Positions 26,474 through 35,497 of a stretch of DNA of 64,000 bases are shown piece by piece. Both the position numbers and the translations under genes were made by a program. Position 1 is the stretch's first letter; each line of letters opens with the position of its first letter. The DNA comes from Umbribacter vaginalis (GTDB lineage: Bacteria; Actinomycetota; Coriobacteriia; Coriobacteriales; Eggerthellaceae), in NCBI GenBank assembly GCA_001552935.1, contig KQ959705.1, positions 26,098-90,097 on the forward strand, in the 5' to 3' direction. The notes under the pieces were generated by a model. The model searched no databases. It worked only from the letters and a program-made list of their open reading frames with translations, and was not told where the DNA came from.

Positions 26474-27580
26474 ATGTCGTGTTCTACACCAATAACTCCC
26501 AACAGCAATCATTCGTCTGCTCCTGTTGTAAGCGTCATCATTCCCATGTATAACACCGAGCGCTATATTGACGAGTGTATCGCTAGCTTACGAGCGCAAA
26601 CCTTTCCTTATTTTGAAGCATTTTGCGTGGACGATGCCTCTGAAGATGCTAGTTTTGTGAGTGCGCAGCGTGCTACGGCTGGTGATGCGCGTTTTACGTG
26701 TTTGCAACTGCCTCAGCATGGCGGCCAGAGTGTGGCGCGTAATGTAGCACTTGAACAGGCACGTGGCGAATATGTTGTTTTGCTTGATAGCGATGATTAT
26801 CTGGTTCCTTGCGCGCTTGAACATTTGGTAGCATATGCGCACACCATGCAACTTGACGAGTTGTATTTTAATGCGCGTTCGTTTTATGAATCGCCACAAG
26901 CGCACCAGCTTGTTCGTGAAGATTTTTCTAACCGGCCATCGTTTTCGCAGGTAGCAACTGGTTTAGAGCTGTTTACGTTTTTTCAGCAGCACGATGCGTT
27001 TTTTCCTCAAGCGGCACTTCGCATGGTTCGGCGTGATCTTATTGAGAAACACGCTATTCGCTTTTATGAGGGTATTATTCACGAAGATGTGCTGTTTACG
27101 TTTATGTGCCTTGCGTATGCGCGCCGTTCGTCGTTTTTAAATGAGCAGCTGTATATGCGCCGCGTGCGTATGGGCTCAACGATGGTGCAGCCGAAACGAA
27201 CGATTGACAATGTGCGCGGACATTATGTGTGTATGCGTGAAATTACTACCTGGGTTACACGGCATGAATCGGTGCTTTCACCTGCTATTATCGATGCGCT
27301 GGCAAAGCAGCTGTTTGCGTATCGTGCGCTGTGTGCACGCGATTGGGTACACGATATTGACCCGAGCGATAAACAGGCATTTTTGGCATCCCTTTCGGTA
27401 CGTGAGCGTTTTGCGTTTAGCGAGGATATTATTGCGTTGGGTACGTATTTACACGCCAAAGACCAGGAGTTTTATCAGTCGTGCAGCTTTCGCGTGGGAA
27501 ATGCATTGCTTGCAGCACCACGTGCTGTTCGTAATATGATTACACGTGCACGTAGCTTTCGAAAGGATAATGCGCAATGA
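26474..27580 (+). CDS. Family 2 glycosyltransferase (first of two)
   Basis: A 368-residue GT-A-fold enzyme. The nucleotide-sugar region reads VSVIIPMYNTERYIDECIAS, the acidic motif is LLDSDDYL, and a conserved IIHEDVLFT motif follows near residue 210, as in wall- and capsule-type GT2 enzymes. Substrate unknown. ATG 26474 starts just before the domain; an in-frame ATG at 26420 is possible and neither has a strong ribosome site. Its stop overlaps the next gene (ATGA), so the two are co-translated. Confidence 0.88.
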   Translation: MSCSTPITPNSNHSSAPVVSVIIPMYNTERYIDECIASLRAQTFPYFEAFCVDDASEDASFVSAQRATAGDARFTCLQLPQHGGQSVARNVALEQARGEYVVLLDSDDYLVPCALEHLVAYAHTMQLDELYFNARSFYESPQAHQLVREDFSNRPSFSQVATGLELFTFFQQHDAFFPQAALRMVRRDLIEKHAIRFYEGIIHEDVLFTFMCLAYARRSSFLNEQLYMRRVRMGSTMVQPKRTIDNVRGHYVCMREITTWVTRHESVLSPAIIDALAKQLFAYRALCARDWVHDIDPSDKQAFLASLSVRERFAFSEDIIALGTYLHAKDQEFYQSCSFRVGNALLAAPRAVRNMITRARSFRKDNAQ

Positions 27581-28809
27581 GCACGTTGTTGTCTAATAAC
27601 GCCGCACCCACGTCACATACTTCTGCATGCGGTGCGTCAAAACCGCTTGTGAGCATCATCATTCCGCTCTACAACTCCATGCCCTACCTGCGTGAATGTC
27701 TTGCAAGCGTTCAAGCGCAGCGCTACACCAATTTTGAAGTGTTGTGCATTGACGATGCATCGCCCGATGACGCGCGTGCATACGTAGAATTGCTGCAGCG
27801 AAGCGACCCGCGCATCAAGCTTCTGAACAGCACAAATTCCGATCAGCAAAAAAACTTGGGGCCCGGCTGCGCGCGCAATGTGGGGCTTTTGCATGCGCAG
27901 GGCACGTATATTTACTGTCTTGATTCCGATGACATTTTGCACGCGCGTATGCTTGACACCTGTGTTCGCACGCTGCAACGCACCAACGCCGATATGCTGC
28001 TCTTCAACTTCACCACCTATAACCAGCGCGGCGCGTGTGAGCTGGAGGTTCAGTGGGGAATGCCGTATCGCAATGAACTTCCTTGCGATGCACGTACGCG
28101 TTTTGTGTGGGATACGTGTCCTGATGTATTTTTCCAATGCGTAAAAAATGTTCCGTGGAACAAAATGCTGCACAAGCGCTTGATTGAACGTTTTCGTGCC
28201 CGTTTTCAGCAGCTTTATCTTACGGAAGACATGATGTATTCGCTTACGAGTGCAGTGTGTGCAACGCGGATTGTTCGCAGCGCGCAGCCTTTGCTTGCGC
28301 ATCGGGAGTTTAGTGGCACAAACGCTATGTCTGATAAAGGAAAACATCCACTCGATGTAATAGATGCTTTTAAGGAGCTTTATCAGTGGCTTACTTTGCA
28401 CAAGCACTATGAAGCACTTCGTGTGTCATTTATTGCGTGGCTTGCCGAAGCGCTATATTACAACTTACCTGCCTATAAGCACACGGACGATTTTGCTCGT
28501 GCGTGTGCTGCTTTAGCGGAATTCTTACATGCTATTCCTGAAGCTGATATACGTGCAGCTCGCGATTGTACGTATCATACATCGGTAAGTGCCGTACTCG
28601 ATGCATTGCTTGATGTGTTTTATTGCAACGGAAGCATACGACACAGTTTTTCGGATCATGAGTGGCTAAAGTTTTTGCTTCATGTAACTAATTGCGCTGT
28701 TCAAGAGGTTGATAGCAAGGTGTGTGAGTTTCAAGTAGAAGCGAACGCGCTGGTGAAGTTGCTGCGTCGTGTGCGCCTTGCGCTGCACAAGCGCGGCCTC
28801 GCGTTGTAG
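27577..28809 (+). CDS. Family 2 glycosyltransferase (second of two)
   Basis: A 410-residue GT2 enzyme with VSIIIPLYNSMPYLRECLAS, an LDSDDILH acidic motif and a later YLTEDMMYSL motif in the position of the catalytic ED pair. It overlaps the preceding glycosyltransferase by 4 bp and aligns with it through the catalytic domain, so the pair arose by duplication. Together they probably add successive sugars to a surface polysaccharide or glycolipid; no polymerase or flippase gene is near. Confidence 0.88.
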   Translation: MSTLLSNNAAPTSHTSACGASKPLVSIIIPLYNSMPYLRECLASVQAQRYTNFEVLCIDDASPDDARAYVELLQRSDPRIKLLNSTNSDQQKNLGPGCARNVGLLHAQGTYIYCLDSDDILHARMLDTCVRTLQRTNADMLLFNFTTYNQRGACELEVQWGMPYRNELPCDARTRFVWDTCPDVFFQCVKNVPWNKMLHKRLIERFRARFQQLYLTEDMMYSLTSAVCATRIVRSAQPLLAHREFSGTNAMSDKGKHPLDVIDAFKELYQWLTLHKHYEALRVSFIAWLAEALYYNLPAYKHTDDFARACAALAEFLHAIPEADIRAARDCTYHTSVSAVLDALLDVFYCNGSIRHSFSDHEWLKFLLHVTNCAVQEVDSKVCEFQVEANALVKLLRRVRLALHKRGLAL

Positions 28810-29060
28810 TGTAACCCGCACACGCATGCTGCTCGCGCTCGTAAATCGCAGCATCAGCACGCACCAACGCCACCATCCGCTCGTTTCCGCATCTGCCTTT
28901 CCCGTTTTTTGTCGTGCCTGCACTCCTGTGTGTTTCGCCGCCATCAGCTTGTTCGCGCTACCGTCGCCGCCACCTGCGCTGCCCCCCTTTTTTCATGCCG
29001 CTTCGCCATCTGGCTCGCACATGCACACATTCCCACTCGTTCCCGCTCGTCGGGCAAATT
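28810..29060 (+). other. C-rich, G-poor gap: candidate Rho-utilisation region
   Basis: This stretch after the glycosyltransferase pair has no supported reading frame and no hairpin terminator. In 28861-29040 I count about 75 C against 34 G. Such C-over-G bubbles are the known hallmark of Rho loading sites. Confidence 0.5.
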
Positions 29061-29068
29061 CATAAAAA

Positions 29069-29164
29069 TGTGATAAATCTCACACAAAACGCTATAATTA
29101 TGTGATAATACTCACATAAAAATGTATAAAAGTGTGATTTCTATCACATAAATCTAATTTTTGA
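29069..29164 (+). repeat. Three tandem 32-bp units, each starting with a palindromic operator
   Basis: Perfect dyads TGTGA-N6-TCACA occur at 29069-29084, 29101-29116 and 29133-29148, exactly 32 bp apart. Units 1 and 2 also share an aligned TATAA near their ends. The array covers the promoter and leader of the DUF4143 ATPase gene. The half-sites equal the CRP-family consensus, but the 32-bp phasing (three helical turns) suggests cooperative binding of a repressor on one DNA face. Confidence 0.85.
29093..29098 (+). promoter_or_regulatory. -10 box (TATAAT) embedded between operators
   Basis: A perfect TATAAT lies between the first and second dyads. The -35 position (TGTGAT, 29069-29074, 18 bp away) is inside dyad 1, and the start point (about 29104) inside dyad 2, the classic layout for repression. 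Confidence 0.55.
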
Positions 29165-29176
29165 AAAGAGAAACGT

Positions 29177-30523
29177 ATGCAACGTCTGATTATTGAGCAA
29201 CTCAAGCAGTGGAAACGCTCTGATTATCGTAAGCCACTTATCGTGCAAGGTGTTCGTCAGGTTGGCAAAACATGGATCTTACGTGAGTTTGGAGCGCGCT
29301 GTTACGAACATGTAGCCTATTTTAATTTTGAGGAAAATGAAGATTTTAGGCAATTCTTTAAACTTTCAAAAGACCCGCATCGCATTCTACAAAACCTTAG
29401 AATTGCAAGCAATCAAATAATTAATGCAGATAATACGCTTATCATTTTTGATGAAATACAAGATTGTTCTGAACTTATTACATCGTTGAAGTATTTTTAT
29501 GAAAACGCACCTGAATATCATGTTGTATGCGCTGGTTCACTGCTTGGTATTGCGCTTGCAAAACCTCTGTCATTTCCTGTTGGTAAAGTAAATATGATGT
29601 GTATGTATCCCATGACATTTACTGAATTTTTACTTGCAAATAATCAGTCAAATTTAGTTGAATACTTAGAACAACTCAATAAGATTAGCCCTATACCCGA
29701 TACATTTTTTAAGTTGTTGCTTGAGTATTTAAAAATGTATTATGTAACAGGTGGTATGCCTGAGCCAGTATGTAGGTGGGTTACTGATCACAATGTGCAA
29801 ACTATGCATCATGCGCTTGAAGAATTGGTTAAAACATACGAATTTGATTTTTTAAAACATATAAGTCCTATTCAATATCCAAAAATTTCTTTAATTTGGA
29901 ATTCGCTTCCATCTCAGTTAGCACGTGAAAATAAAAAATTTCTTTACAAAGCTGTAAAACAGGGTGCTCGTGCTCGTGAGTATGAAGATGCCTTACAGTG
30001 GTTAGTAAATGCTCAACTGGTCTATAAAGTATATCGTAGTACCGCTCCGCGTATTCCACTTTGTTCGTATGATGATAGTTCGGCGTTTAAAATATATCTT
30101 GCTGATGTGGGCATTTTGCGTTGTCTATCACATCTTGATATTCAAGCATTTACGGAAGGGAATCGTTTATTTACAGAGTTTAAAGGTGCGTTTTCCGAGA
30201 ATTATGTTGCACAAGCTTTGATAGCGCAAACACATTCTACATTGCATTATTGGTCACAGACTAATCCCCCGTATGAAGTTGACTTTTTGCTTCAGTATAA
30301 AAATGATATATTCCCTGTTGAAGTAAAAGCAGACACCAATATTACCAGCAAAAGCCTCAAAAAATTTAAGGAATTGTTTCCTCAGTATACAAAATTGCGT
30401 ATACGTTTTTCGTTGAATAATTTATCGCTTGATGGTGATGTATTGAACATTCCACTGTTTATGGCAGATTTTACACCTCATGTGCTTGAATGTGCGCTGG
30501 CGCAGCTTGGGCGGCGCGAATAG
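29177..30523 (+). CDS. AAA ATPase with DUF4143 domain
   Basis: A 448-residue protein of the AAA_14/DUF4143 family, widespread in bacterial and archaeal genomes and often horizontally moved; its molecular function is unknown. Walker A is GVRQVGKT, Walker B is LIIFDEIQ, and sensor 1 lies in VVCAGSLLGIAL. The C-terminal DUF4143 region has ISLIWNSLPSQLARENKKF and the nuclease-like VDFLLQY...FPVEVKA segment. It is clearly more AT-rich than its neighbours, supporting transfer. Three palindromic operators precede it. Confidence 0.9.
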   Translation: MQRLIIEQLKQWKRSDYRKPLIVQGVRQVGKTWILREFGARCYEHVAYFNFEENEDFRQFFKLSKDPHRILQNLRIASNQIINADNTLIIFDEIQDCSELITSLKYFYENAPEYHVVCAGSLLGIALAKPLSFPVGKVNMMCMYPMTFTEFLLANNQSNLVEYLEQLNKISPIPDTFFKLLLEYLKMYYVTGGMPEPVCRWVTDHNVQTMHHALEELVKTYEFDFLKHISPIQYPKISLIWNSLPSQLARENKKFLYKAVKQGARAREYEDALQWLVNAQLVYKVYRSTAPRIPLCSYDDSSAFKIYLADVGILRCLSHLDIQAFTEGNRLFTEFKGAFSENYVAQALIAQTHSTLHYWSQTNPPYEVDFLLQYKNDIFPVEVKADTNITSKSLKKFKELFPQYTKLRIRFSLNNLSLDGDVLNIPLFMADFTPHVLECALAQLGRRE

Positions 30524-30589
30524 TGCATTTCTCGCGCGCAACAACAACGTAGGCAGCACCGAAAGCACGTTACACCATTTGAACGCATG

Positions 30590-31879
30590 CTATGCCAGTT
30601 CAGTAGGCAAAACGCACTGTTCCGGCATACGCGCAACTCCATCGGCAATTTCACGTGGAATACCGCTATCGCTTGCAAGCAGTTCGTGAATACTCATTGG
30701 CTGCAAGCCTTTTGCTTTAAGGCCTTGCAAAATGCGAGGAAGTGCTTCCAAATCTTGATCGCGCTTGCCACCACCATCATGCATAAGAATAACACTACCT
30801 GGCGTTATATTATCAAGCGCTCGGTTGACAATGGCGTCAACGCCTGGTTGTTTCCAGTCGAATGTGTCGTGTGTCCACATAATTTCCGATGAAATAAGGC
30901 CACCTGTTGCTAACCAAACATTAAGATTGAAAGCGCCATAGGGCGGACGCAGCATGGTGGTTGCAACATCGGTTGCTTTGCTGATACTTGCTGCCGCTTC
31001 GCGCAGTTCATCTTGCACTTGTTCTTGATTACGTTTGTTCAGTGGCGGATGCGTATACGTATGTGATGCAATATGATGTCCTTGCGCTAACAGCTGTTGT
31101 GCCAGCTTAGGATACATATCAACATTTCGTCCAATATTGAAAAACGTTGCGTGCACGTGGTGGTCACGCAAAATAGCTAAGTAACGCTCCGTGTAAACAC
31201 TAGGGCCATCATCAAAGGAAATTCCAACACCTTTACCGTTGTTATCGGGAACAATAGGTTTTGTAGTAACAATGCAATTTTTTGCAGGAACGATAACATC
31301 GTTTTCAACTACTTCGCCTGATATTTTGCCGGTGCGTTTCTGTATTTTTCCCGCTTGTGGCCATTGTGTCACGTAGCTTACGCAGCCCAAGCGCTTTGCA
31401 TCGCCATGACGATGTTCCAGCTTTGGTGCAAGTATACTTTCTTCTGAGGTAAATGGCTCGGTTTTATTTTCTCCATCAAGAATTTCAATGCGCTGGTGAG
31501 CAACAGGGCGCCACAGTGCAGCGTCATCAAAATCGAGCTTTTCGCCATTGAGAACAACCGAGTAGGGGTAACCTTGTGCTTCCTGCAGTAAAGCGCCCGT
31601 AACAGACATTAAATTGCCAGGTTTTGTAGGGATATTAAGCGCAGCAATAAGATCTTTGATGCGTGCGTTGCTTCGTATTTTTGTTGGTTTGCCATTGACA
31701 GTTATTTCAACTTCTTGGTGTGTGAAAGCGTACGCGCTTGTTGCAACAGCCGCCGCAAGTACTCCACCACCGATGATTACTTTACGGCGTGTAAGTGCAG
31801 CTATATCGCTTGACGAGGGGAGCTCTTGGTCGTCATGTGGTGTGTGTGCAGTGCGAGAATGACTATCTTGCTCGCTCAT
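30590..31879 (-). CDS. Exported polysaccharide deacetylase (NodB domain)
   Basis: A 429-residue protein read leftward from ATG 31879 with a GAAGGAAT ribosome site. An acidic cytoplasmic head of about 29 residues is followed by TRRKVIIGGGVLAAAVATSAYA, a signal-anchor with a possible twin-arginine motif. Residues about 50-200 form a DUF348/ubiquitin-like region (VEITVNGKPTKIRSNARIKDL). The NodB domain (about 215-400) has catalytic motifs FDDGPS, SHTYTHPPL, RPPYGAFN and ILMHDGGG. It should remove acetyl groups from peptidoglycan or another wall glycan outside the membrane, as in lysozyme resistance. Confidence 0.9.
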   Translation of the reverse strand: MSEQDSHSRTAHTPHDDQELPSSSDIAALTRRKVIIGGGVLAAAVATSAYAFTHQEVEITVNGKPTKIRSNARIKDLIAALNIPTKPGNLMSVTGALLQEAQGYPYSVVLNGEKLDFDDAALWRPVAHQRIEILDGENKTEPFTSEESILAPKLEHRHGDAKRLGCVSYVTQWPQAGKIQKRTGKISGEVVENDVIVPAKNCIVTTKPIVPDNNGKGVGISFDDGPSVYTERYLAILRDHHVHATFFNIGRNVDMYPKLAQQLLAQGHHIASHTYTHPPLNKRNQEQVQDELREAAASISKATDVATTMLRPPYGAFNLNVWLATGGLISSEIMWTHDTFDWKQPGVDAIVNRALDNITPGSVILMHDGGGKRDQDLEALPRILQGLKAKGLQPMSIHELLASDSGIPREIADGVARMPEQCVLPTELA

Positions 31880-32206
31880 TGTTATTCCTTCTTCGATAGC
31901 ACGTCAATACATGCAGTTGCTTTGTGTAGGGGGTGCTGCGTGTGGAACATCTGCTAAGCAGGCGCAGTTTTCAGGGAAAACGATATATTTTGCCGCAGGA
32001 AATTCCACAAGTTATTGTACCATGCAAGCCTGTTTATGCGTCCGTTTGCCTCCATTTTGATACCAATATTCACCGTGCTTTCAGGTTTCTTTCATACAGA
32101 GAAAAAGAAGTGTTTTTGCGTGTCATTTCACGCGGTATACGTGCATGTTTCATGCGTGTTGTAAAAAAGCTTGCACGTGTTCTTATTTTGCGTTACCATG
32201 CTTTTT

Positions 32207-32246
32207 AGACACAGATTTAACAAACGAGTGTGTGTCTTCTTTTTCA
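32207..32246 (+). terminator. Possible terminator or attenuator hairpin
   Basis: AGACACA (32207-32213) pairs with TGTGTCT (32231-32237), followed by TCTTTTTC. The 17-nt loop is long, and it is not clear which transcript it would end. Confidence 0.35.
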
Positions 32247-32326
32247 CCTATGCGAAACACAGCTTAAAGGAACAATACCCTCTCTTGCATTTTCAAATTT
32301 AGGTAAACTAGGCAACTTTCATGGGC

Positions 32327-32356
32327 TTGAACAGGTATGGTTTGCACAGGTATGTT
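32327..32356 (+). promoter_or_regulatory. Candidate promoter for the aldolase-rho unit
   Basis: TTGAAC (32327-32332) and TATGTT (32351-32356) are separated by 18 bp. A start near 32363 leaves a short leader containing the AGGAGGAG ribosome site of the aldolase gene. Confidence 0.4.
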
Positions 32357-32384
32357 CATATAACCACGTATGTTAGGAGGAGTC

Positions 32385-33068
32385 GTGAAGTTTTTTCTCG
32401 ACACAGCAGATTTGCACGAAATTGAAGAAGCTGCAAGTTGGGGTGCTCTTGCAGGTGTAACTACCAATCCATCGCTTTATGCGAAAATTGGCGGCAAAGT
32501 AAGCAATTTTACCGAGCATATCAAGCGCATTTGCAGCTTGGTTGATGGGCCAGTATCAGCTGAAACAGTTGCTATGACGCGTGATGAGATTATTGCTGAT
32601 GGCCGTAAATTAGCAGCGATTGCTCCTAATGTTGTTGTCAAAATCCCTACGATGGTAGAGGGTTTAGCAGCTACGCGTGTTCTTGCTGATGAGGGTATTC
32701 GTGTGAATATGACATTGTGCTTTTCAGCTCCTCAGGCACTGTTGGCAGCACGTGCTGGTGCGCGCTACATTTCGCCTTTTGTAGGACGCTTTGATGATAT
32801 TTCTGAAGATGGGTTATCGCAGTTGCAAGACGTGGTATCCGCGCTTGAAAATTACGATTTTACTAGTTCAACCGCTCGTGGCGAACGTCTTGAAGTTATT
32901 GCTGCCTCTATTCGTAGTGCGCATCATGTTACGCAAGCGGCTTTGATGGGCTGCGATATTGCCACCGTTCCGTTCGCCGTGTTGAAAAAAATGGTGCAGC
33001 ATCCGCTTACCGATCGTGGTTTGCAAGCATTCTTAAACGACTGGAAAAAAGTAGAAGCCAGTGAATAG
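32385..33068 (+). CDS. Fructose-6-phosphate aldolase/transaldolase-like protein (FSA/TalC family)
   Basis: A 227-residue single-domain TIM-barrel enzyme, the length of the FSA/TalC group. The family start KFFLDTADLHEIEEA, the TTNPSL segment, the Schiff-base Lys in VVVKIPTM and the FVGRFDD motif are present. It either transfers dihydroxyacetone units between sugar phosphates (transaldolase) or cleaves fructose 6-phosphate; sequence alone does not settle which. Start GTG 32385 follows an excellent AGGAGGAG site. The rho start codon lies 28 bp past its stop, so the two are probably co-transcribed. Confidence 0.9.
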   Translation: MKFFLDTADLHEIEEAASWGALAGVTTNPSLYAKIGGKVSNFTEHIKRICSLVDGPVSAETVAMTRDEIIADGRKLAAIAPNVVVKIPTMVEGLAATRVLADEGIRVNMTLCFSAPQALLAARAGARYISPFVGRFDDISEDGLSQLQDVVSALENYDFTSSTARGERLEVIAASIRSAHHVTQAALMGCDIATVPFAVLKKMVQHPLTDRGLQAFLNDWKKVEASE

Positions 33069-33096
33069 TGGTATGGTATCTCATAAAGGAAGTGTA

Positions 33097-35319
33097 ATGA
33101 ACGAAGAAGAGAAGCAAAACCAAAGCTCAGACGCACATGTGTCATCGCTCGAGCGCTCTGGTACGCCTGATCAAACAACATCACAAACGGCTGATATTGC
33201 ACCTGATAAACCACGCAGACGTGGTCGGCCAAAAGGATCAAAAAATAAAAAAACGCTTGCGATGGAAAAAACAACCATTCATACCGCGCTTCGTGAAGAC
33301 ACTCCTGTGAAACATACCAGTGCTGCATTTGCAAGTGCAGCTCGTGCACAGTCTGAAACGCTTGCCAGTGAAAGCTTCGCTGCGCATGAGGACGCTAAGC
33401 GTACAAGCACGTTTAACGATCATCGCATTTCAACGCGTCTTCCGCGTCGTACTACGCATGCAACCATTGCGTCTCAAGAAAAAACAGGCTTTAGAGCAGC
33501 AGCTTCACGTGCTCCTCAAACGTACGAGCGCGCAATAGGCTTTGTTGCTGATAGCGGCGATGCATTGCACGGTGATGCGCTTCATGCAGACACTAAACGC
33601 AGTGATGCGCTTCGTGCAGAAACAACACGTGATACAGCGCAACAAGGAAACAGTTCACGTTTTGAGACATCGCGCAGCACGAGCGTACGAAACACAGCTT
33701 CACGTACGGGAAAAACATCGCGTTCTATTGCAGCAGGTGAAGGGGAGATTGCTGTTTCGTTAAGCGACAGTGATACGCCCCGCACGCGCGTAGTATCTCG
33801 CTATGAGCGTCGCACTGATCGCGGGGAACGTGCGGAACGCATTGAGCGCGCTGATCGACCTGAGCGCAGCTTTGACCGTGCTGACGAGCGCGTATCAGAG
33901 CGCAGCGAGCGTTTTCAAGAGCGCACACTCGATCGTTCAACATCCTCAAGTGATAGAAACGAAACCAAAACGCGCCCTCAACTTTCAAAACCTACAACGC
34001 GTGTGTATCATCAGCGACAAGAGCGTGTTTGTACACCGAGCGTTTCTAAAGAAGAACTTTCGGCTGCAAAAGTTGCCGATTTGCGCGCTCGTGCAATTGA
34101 ATTGGGAATTGAAGCAACAGGCTTGAAAAAAGCCCAGCTTGTTGACGCAATTTTTGAAGCAAGCAGCGTTGCAGAGGGATTCCTTGAAGTGCGTGGTGTT
34201 CTTGACATTTTGGCAGATGGATATGGTTTTTTGCGCACGCAGGGATATTTACCAAGTGAAACAGATTGTTATGTTTCTATGTCGCTTATCAAGCGTAACA
34301 AATTGCGAAAAGGCGATTATCTGGTAGGTCAAACGCGTCCTGCTCGTACGAACGAAAAATTCGCTGCGATTCAAAAAATTATTTCCATTAATGGTATTGC
34401 TCTTGAACAGCTGAGCTCCCGCGTGCGTTTTGCCGACTTAACACCTGTGTATCCGCAAGATCGCCTGGTTATGGAGCATGGTGCGCAAACTATCACTGCG
34501 CGCGTTATTGATTTGGTGGCTCCTATCGGAAAAGGTCAGCGTGGACTTATCGTATCACCTCCTAAAGCTGGTAAAACTACTATTTTGAAAGATATTGCGG
34601 CGTCAATTTCCGCCAATAATCCTGAAGTCAAATTATTGTGCTTGCTTGTTGATGAGCGTCCTGAAGAAGTAACTGACATGCAGCGTTCTATTAAAGGTGA
34701 AGTTATTTCATCGACATTCGATATGCCAGCGGAAAATCACATTGCAGTTGCCGAAATGGTTATTGAACGTGCAAAGCGCATGGTTGAAATGGGCGATGAC
34801 GTAGTAATTCTTCTTGATTCTATCACGCGTTTGGCACGTGCGTACAACTTGGCTCAGCCTGCATCGGGACGTGTGTTGTCAGGTGGTGTCGACTCGACAG
34901 CATTGTATCCACCAAAGCGCTTTTTAGGTGCTGCACGTAATATTGAACATGGCGGCTCGCTTACTATCTTGGCATCTGCGCTGGTAGAAACTGGTTCAAA
35001 GATGGACGAAGTAATCTTTGAGGAATTCAAGGGAACGGGCAACATGGAACTGAAGCTCGATCGTGCACTTGCCGATAGACGTATTTTCCCTGCTATTGAC
35101 CCAATTTCAAGCGGTACCCGTAAAGAGGAATTGTTGCTTGATGCTCAGTTAGCGCCATTGGTATGGGCGCTGCGTCGCATTTTAGCGAACATGTCGAATA
35201 CTGAGCGCGCGATGGATACGCTTATCAAATCGCTGAAGCAAACAAACGACAATCAAGAGTTTTTGGTACGTACTGCCAGAAAAGCGCAACAATCTAAAGG
35301 CGAGCCCGTAACGTTGTAG
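33097..35319 (+). CDS. rho: Transcription termination factor Rho with a 290-residue charged extension
   Basis: A 740-residue Rho; the E. coli protein has 419. Residues 1-290 are disordered and Arg/Ser/Glu/Asp-rich, with an AT-hook-like RRGRPKGSKNKK near residue 41 and RxER-type runs around 240-290. Rho_N follows (about 305-345, VADLRARAIELGIEATG), then the cold-shock RNA-binding domain (GFLRTQGYLP), then the hexameric ATPase with Walker A PPKAGKTT (residues 489-495), LLVDERPEEVTDM, LLDSITRLARAYN and the Q/R-loop region GGSLTILASALVETGS. Extensions of this type are known in high-GC actinobacteria and add RNA affinity. Start ATG 33097 has AAAGGAAG; GTG 33061 is an alternative. Confidence 0.95.
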   Translation: MNEEEKQNQSSDAHVSSLERSGTPDQTTSQTADIAPDKPRRRGRPKGSKNKKTLAMEKTTIHTALREDTPVKHTSAAFASAARAQSETLASESFAAHEDAKRTSTFNDHRISTRLPRRTTHATIASQEKTGFRAAASRAPQTYERAIGFVADSGDALHGDALHADTKRSDALRAETTRDTAQQGNSSRFETSRSTSVRNTASRTGKTSRSIAAGEGEIAVSLSDSDTPRTRVVSRYERRTDRGERAERIERADRPERSFDRADERVSERSERFQERTLDRSTSSSDRNETKTRPQLSKPTTRVYHQRQERVCTPSVSKEELSAAKVADLRARAIELGIEATGLKKAQLVDAIFEASSVAEGFLEVRGVLDILADGYGFLRTQGYLPSETDCYVSMSLIKRNKLRKGDYLVGQTRPARTNEKFAAIQKIISINGIALEQLSSRVRFADLTPVYPQDRLVMEHGAQTITARVIDLVAPIGKGQRGLIVSPPKAGKTTILKDIAASISANNPEVKLLCLLVDERPEEVTDMQRSIKGEVISSTFDMPAENHIAVAEMVIERAKRMVEMGDDVVILLDSITRLARAYNLAQPASGRVLSGGVDSTALYPPKRFLGAARNIEHGGSLTILASALVETGSKMDEVIFEEFKGTGNMELKLDRALADRRIFPAIDPISSGTRKEELLLDAQLAPLVWALRRILANMSNTERAMDTLIKSLKQTNDNQEFLVRTARKAQQSKGEPVTL

Positions 35320-35370
35320 TATTTTGTGTTACCGTTAGGTATGATAGTACAAAGCGCTTATGGATAACGT

Positions 35371-35389
35371 ATTGCATGCGTAATGCAAT
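35371..35389 (+). other. Small hairpin downstream of rho
   Basis: ATTGCAT (35371-35377) and ATGCAAT (35383-35389) form a perfect 7-bp stem with a 5-nt loop in the 178-bp gap before sppA. No T run follows. Confidence 0.35.
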
Positions 35390-35497
35390 GAGCTAAACCA
35401 TATGGGTAGGTTGTGCAGATGCGTTCGTTTAAGCGCGTGGTATATATGATATGTTTTTGCATATGCAACACGCCTCAAGCTTGTGAAAGGAACTACC

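Larger units (their letters stand above)
31880..32384 (+). other. 505-bp gap between divergent genes
   Basis: No supported gene. A TACAAT with an upstream TG (extended -10) on the minus strand at 32014-32019 could serve the deacetylase. A hairpin at 32207-32237 and a promoter at 32327-32356 face the aldolase. A 91-codon open frame at 31933-32208 has no ribosome site and no recognisable features. Confidence 0.5.

Noticed and set aside
28769..29065. 98-codon open frame after the second glycosyltransferase
   Set aside because: Cys/Pro/Ser-rich translation of the C-rich tract, no ribosome site and overlap with a real gene.
29069..29164. CRISPR-like array (32-bp period)
   Set aside because: The units are contiguous and carry palindromes at their starts; there are no unique spacers, only three units, and no cas genes nearby.
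31933..32208. 91-codon plus-strand open frame
   Set aside because: GTG start without ribosome site, no recognisable features, and it lies in a region with promoter and hairpin signals.
35483..35497. GTG start for sppA
   Set aside because: This GTG lies over the AAAGGA ribosome site that serves ATG 35498.
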